This document shows positions 47,992 to 59,879 of a stretch of DNA of 64,000 nt, piece after piece (the stretch's first letter is position 1; the number at the start of each line of letters is the position of its first letter). Under the pieces are notes generated by a model. That model made no database searches. It saw only the letters and a list, made by a program, of their open reading frames with translations, and was not told the DNA's origin. The position numbers and the translations under genes are program-made. This stretch comes from Eonycteris spelaea (taxonomy: Eukaryota; Chordata; Mammalia; Chiroptera; Pteropodidae): positions 3,100,001-3,164,000 of the forward strand of contig PUFA01000182.1 in NCBI GenBank assembly GCA_003508835.1. The letters run 5' to 3'.

Positions 47992-50900
47992 TTAGGCCGG
48001 GCTGTGGTCTGGGGACGTGGGCGCGGCGGCAGCGGCGGCCAGCGTGGGGGCTGCGGAAACGGGCTGGGGGAGGCGCGGCGGGAAGAGTCTGTCCTCGAGG
48101 CTGGCCGCCAACTTGTCCAGCATGGACCCCGGGGGCCCTGTGCACAGACCTGAGCCTGAGCAGCCACCACCGGGCTCCTCCTCTATGGCAGGGATGGCGG
48201 GCGCCGTAGGAACGGCTGGGTCATCGCCCGCGCGGCTGTCGGGCGGGCAGTCGACGCTGTCGCCTCGACGCAGGGGCGCGCGCATGGGGCGGAGGTCACC
48301 CCCAGGTGGGGCAGGGGGCGCTGGGCGCGCGCCGGGGTCGCTGTGCTGCCGGCCACGTTCCACTGCTTGCGCGCGTGAGGGTGCGGGTGCGCGCGTGCAC
48401 GGTGGCGAGCAGCGGCAGGCGGAGTGTCATCGAAATGCGGGTCGTGGCGCAAGAACTCGTGGAAGAGCGCGTCCGTCTTCTCGTCCACGCTGTAGTCTCG
48501 GCGCGGGGCGCGGCGGGGCCAGGCGCGTGGGCTGCGGGGCTGCAACGGTGCCTCGGCCAGGGCCCCCTCAAAGCTGCCCCCCACGGTCGCCGTGGGGCCC
48601 GCACTGGTAGAGGAGCGCTTCTCGGGTGCACTGGGAGGCCCGTCATCACCCGCACCGCGCCCCTCGATGCTGGCATAGCCACTGTCCATCTGCAGCAGCT
48701 TGCGCGGCCCACCCACCTCGCTGTCCGCAGGCCGCGGTGTGGGCGGTGGCGAGGGCGGTGGGAAAGCGGGCGCGGTGCCCCGGAGCCCGAGCTGTCGCCG
48801 CTTCGCACCGAGTCACGATCGTTGCTGCTCTGATCCGAGGCGGTGGCCGCGTGCAGCTCCAGCGAGGCACGCAGGCTCCAGATGTCGCGGTAGATGGTCT
48901 GCGCCTGCTCTGGGCCTGCGTCCCGCTCGCCGTCTGAGTCCTGCCGCTGCTGCTCGAGCCCCGCCACGCCGCCGCCGCCGCCGCCGCCATGCTCTGGGGG
49001 TATTCGGGGCTCGCTCCTCCCACGGCGCCTGCCTCCTCCTCCACCTCTAGCCTGCAAGCCAGGCCACAGCGTCAGAAGGCCGCAGGGCCCCCGCATCCCC
49101 TCCTCAGCCACCTGCGTGGTGGGGGAGGGTAGGCACAGATGGGGACCCTCCGGCTTGACCAGGCCCTGTGGAAGGTGTGTTTTTGAAAATGCTGCTGTCT
49201 TCTTTGCAGGGGATGCTTTTTGGGTAACCCTGAGTTCTCCTGCAGCCTGCTTTTCAACCAAGGTGCCTCATACAGCGTGTGACCCAAGTGCCCGGGACGC
49301 TGCAGGTGGCTGGCTTCTCACCCAGGAAGAGAGACACTTTCCTCCCACCTTCTTCCTAACTTCTTAGTGTCGGAGGGGTGGGGGGAGAGACAGACCAGGT
49401 GGAGTCCAGCTGGGCCACCACCTGGGGTGACTGGATCCACCACTCAACACCTTCGAGGGTTGATAAGGAACCAGAGGGTGATACACAATCCAGGGGGTCA
49501 GGAGGTGCCTGCTGGTTGGAACTCGGCCCTGCTCCCTGAGTCCCCACCCCACCGACTAGGCCCAGAGTCTCAGGACTGCTGCCCTCTGCTGGGGGAGGGT
49601 CCTGCCAGCTGACACGGTCACTGGTTTCTCAGGAGCATGGGCAAGCGGGAGAGGTGCCTTAGGCCTTGGACTCCACCGTGAAGTGGCCCTACCCGGGCAG
49701 GCACAGACCCCCAGCTGCCCGGCCTGAGCAGGCGTCCAGTCCTGGATACCTGGGGGCCTTCGTCTGGGACCCTGCCCTCCCCTCGCCCCTTACCCTGCTC
49801 CCCTCCTCTGGTCCACCGTGGGGAGATGACCCCAGCAAGGCAGCCTCCAGGAGGGGCAACGGCACCTGCGGGAAACCGCCACCGGTCCGCAGGGCAGGGA
49901 GGGCGCTCCCTGGGCCACCTAGCAGGGGTGGGGTGGGGCAGGGGCCCCCAGGCCCACCCCTAGCACCTCTATCTACTGAAAAATACCTGCCGAGAGCGGG
50001 GGCGGGCTGGCAGGGCCGGCCAGGAAGGGGCGGGGGGGCGGGAAGGCCACGGGGGCGCCTGCGCTGGCGATGTACTGGATGAAGTCCATGTGGGGGGCGT
50101 CCCCCTCCTGCTCCATGCTCTCGCTGGCGGCCCGTTGCCGCTGGAAGTGGTGGCGCTTGGGAGAGCCTGTGGGGAGGGAGGAGGGAGGCGCATCAGCCCG
50201 CCTGGCCCCACCCCCACCCAGGCCTGCCTGCACCAGTCGGGGCCCCTACTCCAGGGCCAGCAGCCCCCCCACAACCACGGGGGCCTGGAAGAATCCAGCA
50301 AGAAGGCCTCTGCAAGAGGGAGCACAGCCAACCAACAAACAGGTTCCGGGCGCTCCCGCACCTGCATTTGAGTGTGATTGCCCTCAGAATCACAGACTGA
50401 CTCTTCGGGATGAGGTGCCCCCCTCTCCGCCAGCTAGGAGCCCCTGTGCCAGACTCAGTCCTCCATTCCCGGTGCTGGCTGGAGCCAGGCCTCAGCTCAG
50501 GGGCGTGCACGGTCACTGGCCATGCATTGCTCCTCCCTCTCTGACAGGACTTGTCCCCTCTCTCTGCCTCTCTTGGCACCGGACCTGCCATCCCCTTCAC
50601 AGGACAGCAGGACGTGTGTGGCCCGGCCACTGAGCTCCCTTGAGCAGGGCTAACTACAGCTCTCGGTCCCCACAGCCCGGTCCGGCCCTCTATCCGGGGC
50701 CCACATGCCCGGGGTTTGCAGAGCTGAAGGGCTGCTGTCACACCTTCAGGGGTGGCCGAATGAGCCCCCACCTGTTGTTGTGACTCAGGTCTATTGGCAC
50801 ACAACCACACTCACTTCCACGGCCAACATGGGTGCCTGCCCACCGCTGCGGGCAGGTGGTCTGTCGGCAAAGCCAGCAGTGCCATCTCTGCTCTTGCAGG

Positions 50901-53311
50901 CGCAGCCCAGTGGCGGCCCGGGGTGCCCCGCCCCAGTTCTGACACCTCGGGGCAGATGCCGGGATGCCTCAGGAGCAGACCCAACCCCAGGTTCCAAGTG
51001 TTGCACTCAGTGGCTTACCTAGCAGGGTCCCTGCCCCTCACTCCCCTCCAGGGGCCACAGCTCACCTCTCGTGTCCAGACTGGATGCCCGCTGGCTGGGC
51101 TCCAGCTTCCACTTCTTGACCTTGAAGTAGGGGCTGGACCCGTCCAGGCTGGCGTGGCGCCTCAGGCGGGTGAAGAACCGCAGGACCGGGCCCGCCCCGG
51201 GCCCTGGGCCCACTTCCCCGGGCCCCACCATGGCCCCCGGCCCACCAGGCTTCGGGCTCCTGGCACCCACATCCAGCTGGGAGGGAAGAGGGCCAGTCTC
51301 AGGCGGGAAAGCCCCCTCCCCACGACTCCCCACCCATCACTCAGGCCAAGCGCAGAGGGGAAACAGGGAGCTCTCTCCATTCCCCCCACCCCGACCCTGT
51401 CTGAGGCTCCCAGGGGCTCAGCCAGGCCCTGGACAGGAACCATGGACAGCGCGGGAGGCCACAGGCCGACCTGTCCTGGAACGGGACTGGATTGGGGGTG
51501 GGGGAAGCACACGGGGTCAGGGATGCAAGGGGCCCTCACCGAGGTGCTCTCCCCGGAGTCACTGGATGCGGACGGGCTGATCTCGAAGTCAGCAGGGCCC
51601 GCGGCCGGGCTGTAGGGGTCACCTGGCAGGGCGGAGCTGGGGCCCACGGAGCGGCCAGTGAGGGCCTTCCCGGGGGCTGTGGGACAGACCAGGGTGGGGA
51701 GGAAGCAGTGACAGGTCAAAGAGCATGGGTGGATGAGGGGTTGTGCTGGGACCAGCCCCCCGCCCTGTCCTGAGATAGGGTCCAGGCCCAGAGAGCAAGA
51801 AAGACCACCTGCCAGGGGCGGGGGTGAGGGTGGGGGGGCGCACCGGGCCCTGGTCAGGCTGCCAACTTCTCCATGCTCACCTGGAATATGGCAAGGCTGG
51901 CCTTGGGGGTGGCAGTAGGGTGAGGCATGGCGATAACACTGGCCTCGCCCGAGTCACACTCGTGGATGGTGACAATCTTGAGGGGCGGCAGGTGCAGGTG
52001 GGTGAGGCGCGCATTCTTCAGGTGGTGGAAGTCGCCCTCTGTCAGGGTGTACCTGTGCCAGGCGTCCCTGCCCATCACTGCACAGCCTGCCCCCATGCTC
52101 CACCGCCCAGAGGCCACATCCCCCAGCCCACACTCCACTGTGCTGTGGCCACACTGCCCACCCTGCCGGGTCTGCCGTGAGGGTGTGGGTACGTGCAGGC
52201 ACTCAGCAAAGGCCAGAACGGCCCAGTGAGCCAAGGGGTGGTGGCCTTCTGGAGTCCCCTTACCTGCGGCCCTTGTCCTGTGCCTTCCGGCTCTGCTCAA
52301 ACAGAGCTGCCTCGTTGAAGGACACGCGACGACCGGTGGAGCTGGTGGACAGGAAGCGCTCGGTCTCGGCGTCCTGGCCCTCGGGGTCCTCCCCCCTCAA
52401 TTCCGGGTCTGCGAGGAGAGCCAGGAGAGGGTGGGCCGCGCCTGGTGCCGGCAGTCTTTGGGCAGGGCCGGCCAGGGAGGGAGCGAGGGGGGCCCCGACT
52501 GACCGCCAGGGACCACGCGGGAGGTGGGCGGGCACTCGCTCATCCGCTCACACACTCACTCGCTCAGCACGCGCCTGTGAGCACCTACGCGTGGGCTTTA
52601 AGGAAACAGAGTTGAGTCGGAATCGAGCTGCGCCCAGTCTGGTGGGGGAGACAGACAGACACAGACGGTCAGGCGGCCCGACGGGGACGGGCTTGAGGCC
52701 CAGGGGCGGGCAGGGGGCGGGCAGGGGGCGGGGCCCAGCGGGGGGCGGGGCCAGGCAGGACCTCACCTTGGGCCGGGTGGGTGCCGTTGTCCAGGTAGGT
52801 GGTGGTGGTCTTCTCTGCGTCCTCCGTGGCTCTGGGACAGGACAGCAGTATGGCAAGGTGGGCTGGTGGGCAGCGTCCGAGCTCACAGGAGCCCACCTGC
52901 TGGGCCCTGGGCCCTGCGCAGACACGCCGTGCACCCATCACCCCAAACACCACTGCCCCTCACACATGCGTGGTGCACCTGCTCCTGGCGGGCACACACC
53001 TGTTGACGTGCCTGCGGGCCTCCCAGCATTGCCTGCACAGGAGCAGCACGCCGGACAGCAGCACCAGCGAGCCGCCCACAAAGACCGACAGCACCACCAC
53101 CAGCAGCGCCGAGTTGTCCAGGATGGGGTCGGGCGCCGCCTGGGGGTGCAAGGCGTCAGGTCCTTCTGTGGACTCTGGTGGCCGCGACCGACCACCCGCC
53201 CTCCGCAGCCCCATCACTCACAGTAGGGCGGCCCGTGGTGTTGTCCCACGTCGCGGCCAGGGGGGCCGTGGCGGCAGTGGTAGCCGTGGCCATGGTGGCC
53301 GTGGGCTGCAT
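47992..53311 (-). CDS. CBARP: Voltage-gated Ca channel beta-associated regulatory protein (CBARP/BARP)
   Basis: A neuronal/neuroendocrine membrane protein that binds CaV-beta subunits and lowers calcium-channel activity and exocytosis (family knowledge). Exons in transcript order: 53311-53222, 53139-53000, 52831-52767, 52408-52264, 52052-51881, 51676-51540, 51276-51066, 50166-49987, 49046-47992. It starts MQPTATMATAT, has an extracellular N-tail, one membrane segment (LLVVVLSVFVGGSLVLLSGV) and a long cytosolic tail with TLTEGDFHHLKNARL and YFKVKKWKLEPSQR, ending PTSPDHSPA. Single-base losses break the frame at the C-run 51672-51676, G-run 48996-49000, near 48775-48782 and at 48360-48361. With these four restored the length is 2199 nt, 732 residues. 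The last-exon acceptor is ambiguous: CAG at 49052-49054 would create an in-frame TAG, while TAG at 49047-49049 keeps the frame. Confidence 0.9.
48963..48989 (-). repeat. CBARP: GGC trinucleotide run in CBARP last exon
   Basis: Near-perfect GCC/GGC triplets encode a seven-glycine run after PPEH in the CBARP tail. Such a run is prone to length change and to sequencing slippage; it lies next to one of the suspected indels. Confidence 0.8.
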
Positions 53312-53334
53312 TTTCAGGCGAGGAGGAGGAGGGG

Positions 53335-55215
53335 CCTGAGGGGGCAGGGCCTGCTCAGCTCCTGCTCCCGTCCCCGCCTTCTTCCACATCCCACATCAGA
53401 GCAGGAGCCCACACAGGGCGGTGACTCACAAAGGTGGGGGGGGGACCCGAGGCGGCCCCCCCACCCTCGTAGACCAGGGCCCCATGGGAACCTCCATCTC
53501 CCCATCTTTAAGATGGAGGTGTGCGTGTGTATCAACTCCCTCCCCAGCCGGTGGGGCCGGCCGGGCAAGGTAGTTCTGGGCTGGGAACCCTGCCCAGGAA
53601 AGGGGAAGCACCCCCGGGAGAAATGGGGAAACTGAGGCCATCAGCTCACGCCCGTGAGACCGCAAAGCCCTCCCTGCCTGCCCCACCGCTAGAGAGGGAG
53701 GGGCCGTTGCGGCCCCGGGAGACTGGCTCTAGGCTAGCGATGACCGGGTAGATAGGGCTGCCCACCCGGGGCCAGGCCAGAGGAGCTGGGCACTGGGACG
53801 CCAGGGTCGCGACCCGGGAGCTAAAGTCCTCCCCTCCTCTGCCGAGCGCTAGTGGGAGTGAAAAGGCCAAAGAAGGCGAATCTGTTCCCAGCCCTGAAGA
53901 ATCCGGTTCCCATGGCGACTGAGCTAGCAGGCCGAGCTGGGGGAGGGGGAGCGGGTTGCCAGGGAGCACTGGGGAGGGGAGGGGAGGGAGGGGAGGGGAG
54001 AGGCGGGGCGGGGAGGGAGGCCTCCAGCAGGGGCGGCTGGAGCGGGCCCTGGGCGGCAAGATGGCTGCTGTGCGCCTGCCTCCCCGCGCGCGGTGCCCAT
54101 GGGGCGGGCGCCCCTGCCAGCAGCCTCTTCCAGCCCGGGCTGGCCGTCCTCCACGCCTGCCTTACTCTGGGGGGAAACAGGCTGGGGAGGGGCTCGGCAC
54201 TAGGGTAAGGGACTGCCTGGACATTGCACCTGACCACCCTCCCTGGGGGAGGGACGGGGTCGCACTCTTGGGGAGCGGAGCCTGAGGCCGGGATAACCAG
54301 CAGCCTTGAGTCGGCTCGGCGCGCGCGGTCCTTCCCCAAGGCAGGGGAAAGCCTGTGCACAGGCTCCAGCGTCCCCAACCCTCTCGGGCTTTGACCCCAC
54401 GCGACAGCGGGGGAAAACTGAGGACCAGAGAAGGGGAGGGTGGTGGCGAAAGCCAGGTGTCCTCAGCGTTCGGGGTCAGAGGCTGGCCGCGCCTACCCCG
54501 TATCCTCCGGGGGAGGGCGCCTATATGTAGGTCGTAAAATGAGTCCAGGCTGGAGGGAGAAGACGCAGGGGCGCAGGGACATGACAGGAGACCGGGAAAG
54601 ATGGCAGGAGGCGCAGGGGGAAGAGAGGTGGGCTCTCGCGGGTAGGCGGGGACCGGGGCCGAGGGCGGAGGTTCCCCACGGGCCAGCCCCTGAGGTCCAG
54701 CCGCGCTTCGGCTACCCAGGCTCTTTCGCTACCGCGCCTCCATCGAACCCCGGCGGCCGGGACGGAGAGCCGAGAAGAGGCAGAGAGCCGGTCCCCAGGC
54801 ACAGCTCAACCTCTGGCAGAGCCAGGAGGCGTAGACGCCATCGCTCTCGCCGGATCTCGCTGGGGAAACTGAGGCCCGGGAAGGGCGCAGGCGGGAGTCC
54901 CTTTTTGGGCCGCCGAAGCGGGCGGGCGCAGAGCCCCGCAGGTTGGCCCTCACGTCCGCCCCGGCTCCTCTGCTCCCTCCCTCGGGCCTCGCGGGGAAGG
55001 GACGGTGGTCTCGAGCCAGGGCGGGCCCCGGAGCCGGCCGCAGTCCTGGGCTACGCAGCCCCACCTGCCCCCGCCCGCCCCGGTGCAGCCCCGGGCCCGC
55101 CGCGCCTACCTCAGCGCCGGGACGCGCGGCCCATGGGCGGCGGGCGGGCGGCTGCGAGGCGCTCCCGGCTGGCTCCAGCGCTCGGTAGCCGATGAGCAGG
55201 AGAAGAATTTATGAA
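53335..55215 (-). promoter_or_regulatory. CBARP: CBARP 5' noncoding exon, promoter and intron 1
   Basis: On the minus strand, a CTCAG acceptor precedes 53335, 24 bases before the ATG. A candidate leader exon ends at 55110 before GTAGGC. A CATAAATT TATA-like element lies at 55206-55214, so transcription would begin near 55180. The leader exon contains a seven-codon upstream frame (ATG at 55134-55132, TGA at 55113-55111). The intron between carries a YY1-like CAAGATGGCTGC at about 54057-54068 on the plus strand and GGGGA-rich low-complexity sequence at 53975-54010. Confidence 0.5.
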
Positions 55216-57683
55216 TGGAGGGCCCAGCGCGCGGGGGAGGCAGGCGCGAGAGGAGGGGCTGCACACGTGACCGCGTTGGCGGCTAGCCAGCTCCCACCCG
55301 CTCGGTGCCGCCGGGTCCCCGGCCGGCCGCCCCCGCCGTTCTTGTCGCCGCGTCTGGCTCGGTCCGCGCCGGCCACCGCCTCCCCTTCCCTTCCGGCGGG
55401 GGCGGGGGCGGAGCCTGCGCTCCCGGGCGCCCCCTCCCCATGCGGAGCCGTTGATCTCCGCCCCCAGCCCCTGCTACACGACTTTTAGACCCTTCCCGGT
55501 GTCCTGAAGTGGGGGCGGGGGGGTGGTGGTCTTAGGGTGCACGACTCCCCCAAGTCGGGGGCCCTGGGGTGCATAGACGCTGCTTTGCCCAATCTGGAAG
55601 CCCTCAGGGTGCACAGCCCCGGGGGTCGGGCACATTTCCCGCTTTTCTTTCCTATGCTGACGACACGATCAGGGTTCCCGAGCGCCCCGCCTTGTTGGGA
55701 CAAGCAAAGAGAAAACAACCTGTGCTGAGTGCCACCGGGGCCCGCCCAGCGCCCTGACATCAGGACCAAAACTGCGCCCCCTTCCTCCTTTGGGACAGAC
55801 AATCCTGCATCGTTCACCTAGATGTAGACCACCAACCTGCCCCCAGTCTGGTCCTGGTACCATCCCAGCCACACTCCACAGTGGCACCCCTTCTCCTCCA
55901 GGAAAGCCCATCCTGCCTGGTGATGCCCAAGGCCCAGTTCAACCTCCAGGCCTATGCACTTGGCATTTGTTCAACCGCGAGAGTCCCTCCCTCACCCCCT
56001 CAAGGTTTCCCAAACTGCAAAGTTCCTGGCAGCTCCCCTTGCCTCCCGACCTCCGCTGACGTTGCCCCCCGACACACACCTCCCCTTTCTGTCTCCCTCT
56101 CATCTGCCCGTGCGTTGTCATCCCGCGCACCCCTGACCCCGCTACACGAGGCAGCTCATTCACAGTGGGGTCCCCAGGTGTAGCATAGGGCTGGAACCCT
56201 GGAGGAATGTGTTTGTCCCGTGCATGGAAGGGTGACGCCACTAAAGGCAGGTAAAGTGCAGCCACTTGGGTAAATACCCAGGAAAGCTGGTTCCAGTCCT
56301 GTACAAAGGTCCTGGGGTGGGAAGGTGTGTTTGCAGAAGCCCGAGGCATTGGACAGAGCAGGGGAAACCATCTTGTGTGGTTCCCAGTTGCGGAATGACA
56401 CGCTGCCCTTGGCTGTGTGTGTGTGTGTGGAGAAAGCACCCATGGTGAGGCCCACGGGGGAGGCCGGGGCCATCCAAGCCAGTGACGGGAGCAGAGCTGG
56501 GTGGATAGGCTTTGCTAGCGAGTCCACCAGAGAATTCCAGGATGATCCAGATTTTGGGACCTGGGTCACAAGTGATGCCCTTACTCACAGGCCACTCTGG
56601 AGTGGGGACTGGAGCGAAGTCCAATGAATGAATATGAGGAACCAATTACATAGGTCGGGCCTCCATATGGGTCCAGGGGTCCGGGAGAGGTCGGGCTGCA
56701 CACGGGACGCACCCAACTCTTGAGTAGGACTTCCTTCTGTACACACTCCAGTGGCATCATGCCCAGGGTACTGGGACTGATGCCTCGAGTGTCCCTCACA
56801 GCAATGGCACAGAGGGGGCTCCTTCGGCCTGGATGCTGAGAGGCAGGGGCTCGGCTACAGAGCCGGTCCGGACCCTGCAAAGAGCTATGGCACACACGGC
56901 CCCTGGGGTTAGGGAGCCTCTGCAGTAACTGCGTCTCTGACCTTCTGCCCAGCCCCGAGCCTAGGTGTGACACTCCCTCCCCTGCGCCCTGCACCCCTCC
57001 TCTCCTCAGCCAAGGCCCTTCCGGTATAGCCCGGACTCCGCGTTTTCCCTGAATACAAGATGCGGGCCAGGTACTGGGGCCCAAACTGCGTGCGTGAGCG
57101 CGGGGGCGGAGCGGTGACGTCAGCCCAGCGAGCGAGGCCGCAAGCCGCGGTGACGTCTGCAGAACCGGGCCGCCCGCGCACGCGCTCCTGCGTCAGCGGC
57201 GCGCGGGGGCGACGGGTGGGCGGAGCCGGGAGAAGAGCATCTCTGGGTACGGGTCGCCCTCTCCTGGTCCTCATGGGGATTGCAGCCGAGCCGTGCCCGC
57301 ACCCCTCAGGCGCTGGCCGGCGCTGGACCCTTCGTCTGCGGTGCGGTTTCTAGGACTTCCCTGCACCTGTCCCAATTGCAGCCTGCCCCATACCGTACCG
57401 ACCCACCTCCAACTCTGCGGCTCTTTTTTTTAGTGTTTGTCATCTCCTAACACTGGGTCGAGATGACTTGCTCATTACGTTGAATGTCTGTAAAACGCCC
57501 ACACCACCCCACACCAGAGGCGGAATCCTGATATTTCTCTGATGTCTCTCCAGTCCCTGGCACGCAATGGGCGCCCCTCAAATCCTGAATTCAACCAAAC
57601 TGTCTCCTTCGCGAAGGCTTCTGGTCTTCCCCATGCAGAATCGTCTAATCCACCCTCCACCAGACCCGCGGGCTGGGCGCTGA
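55216..57683. other. CBARP-ATP5F1D intergenic region
   Basis: No gene recognised. 55216-55480 is the outer part of the CBARP CpG island, 55500-57000 is unremarkable, and 57060-57360 is a second small CpG island with two CRE-like sites. A (GT)6 run sits near 56416-56428. Open frames here look like chance frames. Confidence 0.55.
57060..57360. promoter_or_regulatory. CpG island with paired CRE sites
   Basis: Full CRE TGACGTCA at 57115-57122 and variant TGACGTCT at 57151-57158, 36 bp apart, with a TGCGTCAG half-site at 57189-57196, in GC-rich sequence. It may be a promoter for an unannotated or divergent transcript, or a distal element for ATP5F1D or CBARP. No exon could be assigned. Confidence 0.4.
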
Positions 57684-57861
57684 GGCCGGAAGAACTACAA
57701 TCCCCAGCACGCCGCGCGCCGGAGCCGCCGGGCGTCGCGGTTCGCGCGTGCGCCCTGGTTTGGAACCGTTCTCCCAGACATACCCGCGCGTCGTCCTCCT
57801 CGCCCTCCAGGCCGCCAGCGCTCGGCAGGAAACCGGCCACCGCTGTCCGTTTGCCGCCCCC
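57684..57861 (+). promoter_or_regulatory. ATP5F1D: ATP5F1D promoter (ETS, ZNF143, NRF1 sites)
   Basis: CCGGAAG at 57686-57692 is an ETS/GABPA site. ACTACAATCCCCAGCAC at 57694-57710 fits the ZNF143/Staf element, and GCGCGTGCGC at 57744-57753 fits NRF1. This set is typical of nuclear genes for mitochondrial proteins. It lies 110-180 bases upstream of the start codon at 57862. Confidence 0.7.
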
Positions 57862-59533
57862 ATGCTGCCCGCTTCGCTGCTCCGCCGCCCCAGCCTGGGT
57901 CGCCTCATGCGCCAGGCCCGCGCCTACGCCGAGGCCGCCGCCGCCCCGGCTCCCGCCGCGGGCCCGGGACAGATGTCCTTTACCTTCGCCTCGCCCACAC
58001 AGGTGCGAACGCCATTCCAGACCCTGGACTCGCGCCCCTTCCCCGTGTGGTCCGGGTCTGAGCTCCCCCAACCCCATTCCGGACCCTGGATCCTAGTCCT
58101 CCAACCCGCAGGCCGCCGACCCTTCCTCGGGACTCCAGACCCGTGCCCTTCCCCCCGTGTGGTCTGGGTCTGAGCCCCCCAACCTCCCGGGCCCTGGAAT
58201 CTGACACCCAAAGTTGGGACCTGCGCGTCGACCCCGCATTGCCGCTCGCTGCAGGCAGCTTTCCGGAGGTGAGCGTCTTTTTGTGGCTCTCCTTGCAGCA
58301 CCTTCTCGGTGCCCTTGCAGCTTCGGCCTGAAGGGGTCGGCTGGCTGTTTAAACCTCCTTGAGCAGGTGTCAGCTCTGAGACCCCTGCCCGGAGACCAAA
58401 ACCCAACTGTTGGCCCTAGCGCATTTCACTGCAGGGGAGACCGAGTCGAGTCCCCGATGGCGTGGGCCTGGCTTGCAGTGACCCATTCCTTCAATGTCTT
58501 TTCCAGGTTTTTTTCAATGGCGCCAATGTCCGGCAGGTGGATGTGCCCACGCAGACAGGGGCCTTTGGTATCTTGGCGGCCCACGTGCCCACCCTGCAGG
58601 TCTTGCGGCCAGGGTTGGTTGTTGTCCACGCTGAGGACGGCACCACCTCCAAATATTTCGGTGAGTGGAGCAGGAGGGCAGAGAGACAGGGGTGGGAAAG
58701 GATGAATGTCTCATCTCGGTTGCCTTGGCAAGAACAGCAAAAGCCTGCAGGCCTCCAGGGCACAGTGGGAAGCAGGCCAGAAGCACCCCACGACCCCCAG
58801 CTATGAATGGCTGTGGTTAAGTAGCCTGTAGGGGTTTGGGGGCGGGTGACATGCCTGAAGGGAAGTAAAGCCTTACTAGGGAGGGAACAGTTCAGAAGAG
58901 GGGGACACTTGTGCAAGGGGAAGTGAGCCCTGTCCATCCTCAACGCTGTGGCCCAACCTGCTGCTCACCCCTGACCCTGCTTCCACTGATGGGCGGAGGT
59001 AAGGGGTTATGTCCCCATGTCCAGCCCCCAGCAGATTTCTGTGGTGGCCCCCTGGTCCCTTGTGTCCTCTCTAAGTGCCCGTCCCCCACACTGGACCCCA
59101 GGCCCCCGTGGGGCCACTGTCCTGGCCCTGGGACTGATGGCTTCCCTCACGCCATGATGTGGAGGTCTCACCACCCCCCCACCCCCGCAGTGAGCAGCGG
59201 CTCTGTCACAGTGAACGCTGATTCGTCAGTGCAGTTACTGGCCGAAGAGGCTGTGACGCTGGACATGCTGGACCTGGGGGTGAGTGTCTGAGGGGAAACC
59301 GAGGCACCGAGCCAGCAGCAGGGTCCAAGAGCTCGTGGCTTCAGGGGTGGAGGGGCAGGTACCAGGCCGGGGACGCCACTTGACCATCGTCCAACCCCTC
59401 ACCACTGCAGGCAGCCAAGGCAAACTTGGAGAAGGCACAGGCAGAGCTGTCGGGGGCGGCGGACGAGGCTGCCCGGGCCGAGATCCAGATCCGCATCGAG
59501 GCCAGTGAGGCGCTGGTGAAGGCCCTGGAGTAG
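57862..59533 (+). CDS. ATP5F1D: ATP synthase F1 subunit delta, mitochondrial
   Basis: Central-stalk subunit of mitochondrial F1-ATPase (homologue of bacterial epsilon); it joins the gamma subunit to the c-ring. Exons: 57862-58002, 58507-58660, 59191-59279 and 59411-59533, TAG at 59531-59533, giving 507 nt and 168 residues with no frame problem. The N-terminal MLPASLLRRPSLGRLMRQAR is an Arg-rich matrix-targeting peptide. The beta-sandwich region includes MSFTFASPTQVFFNGANV, GAFGILAAHVPTLQVLRPG and YFVSSGSVTVNADSSVQLL. A C-terminal helical hairpin ends ASEALVKALE. All introns are GT-AG. It serves as the clean control against which the indels in neighbouring genes stand out. Confidence 0.97.
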
Positions 59534-59856
59534 GCGGCTGCTCCCCTCACCCTCTTGGGAACGGGGCTTGGAGCCTGTGTGGGGGTACTCTGGGCAGAGA
59601 GAGCCGGCTCGCTGGGGTTCACTGTGACTGGGGGTGAGGACGACCCATCTGGGGGGGCTATCCTTTCAAAGAGACCGGCAGGGGGCAGTGTGTGCCATCT
59701 CTACTCTTGGGGTGACAGACACCCCCAGGGCTCACTGCTCGCCTCCCAAGTTCCCCCCAGCGTGATCTGCTGCCCCTGCTTCCGTTCTTGCAGACTGTGT
59801 AACAGTGACCTGTCCTCAGTTGCTGCTTCCAGGTGGCCCGGCCCTAGTCACACCCT

Positions 59857-59862
59857 ATTAAA
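59857..59862 (+). terminator. ATP5F1D: ATP5F1D poly(A) signal (ATTAAA)
   Basis: ATTAAA in CACCCTATTAAAGACC, with GTGTGTGTGAC about 17 bases on, forms a plausible cleavage site near 59878. The 3'UTR would be about 340 bases. Confidence 0.65.
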
Positions 59863-59879
59863 GACCAGGGTCCCCACTC

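Noticed and set aside
53975..54010. GGGGA-rich low-complexity run as a regulatory switch
   Set aside because: Simple-sequence GC-rich tract in CBARP intron 1; nothing beyond composition supports a function.
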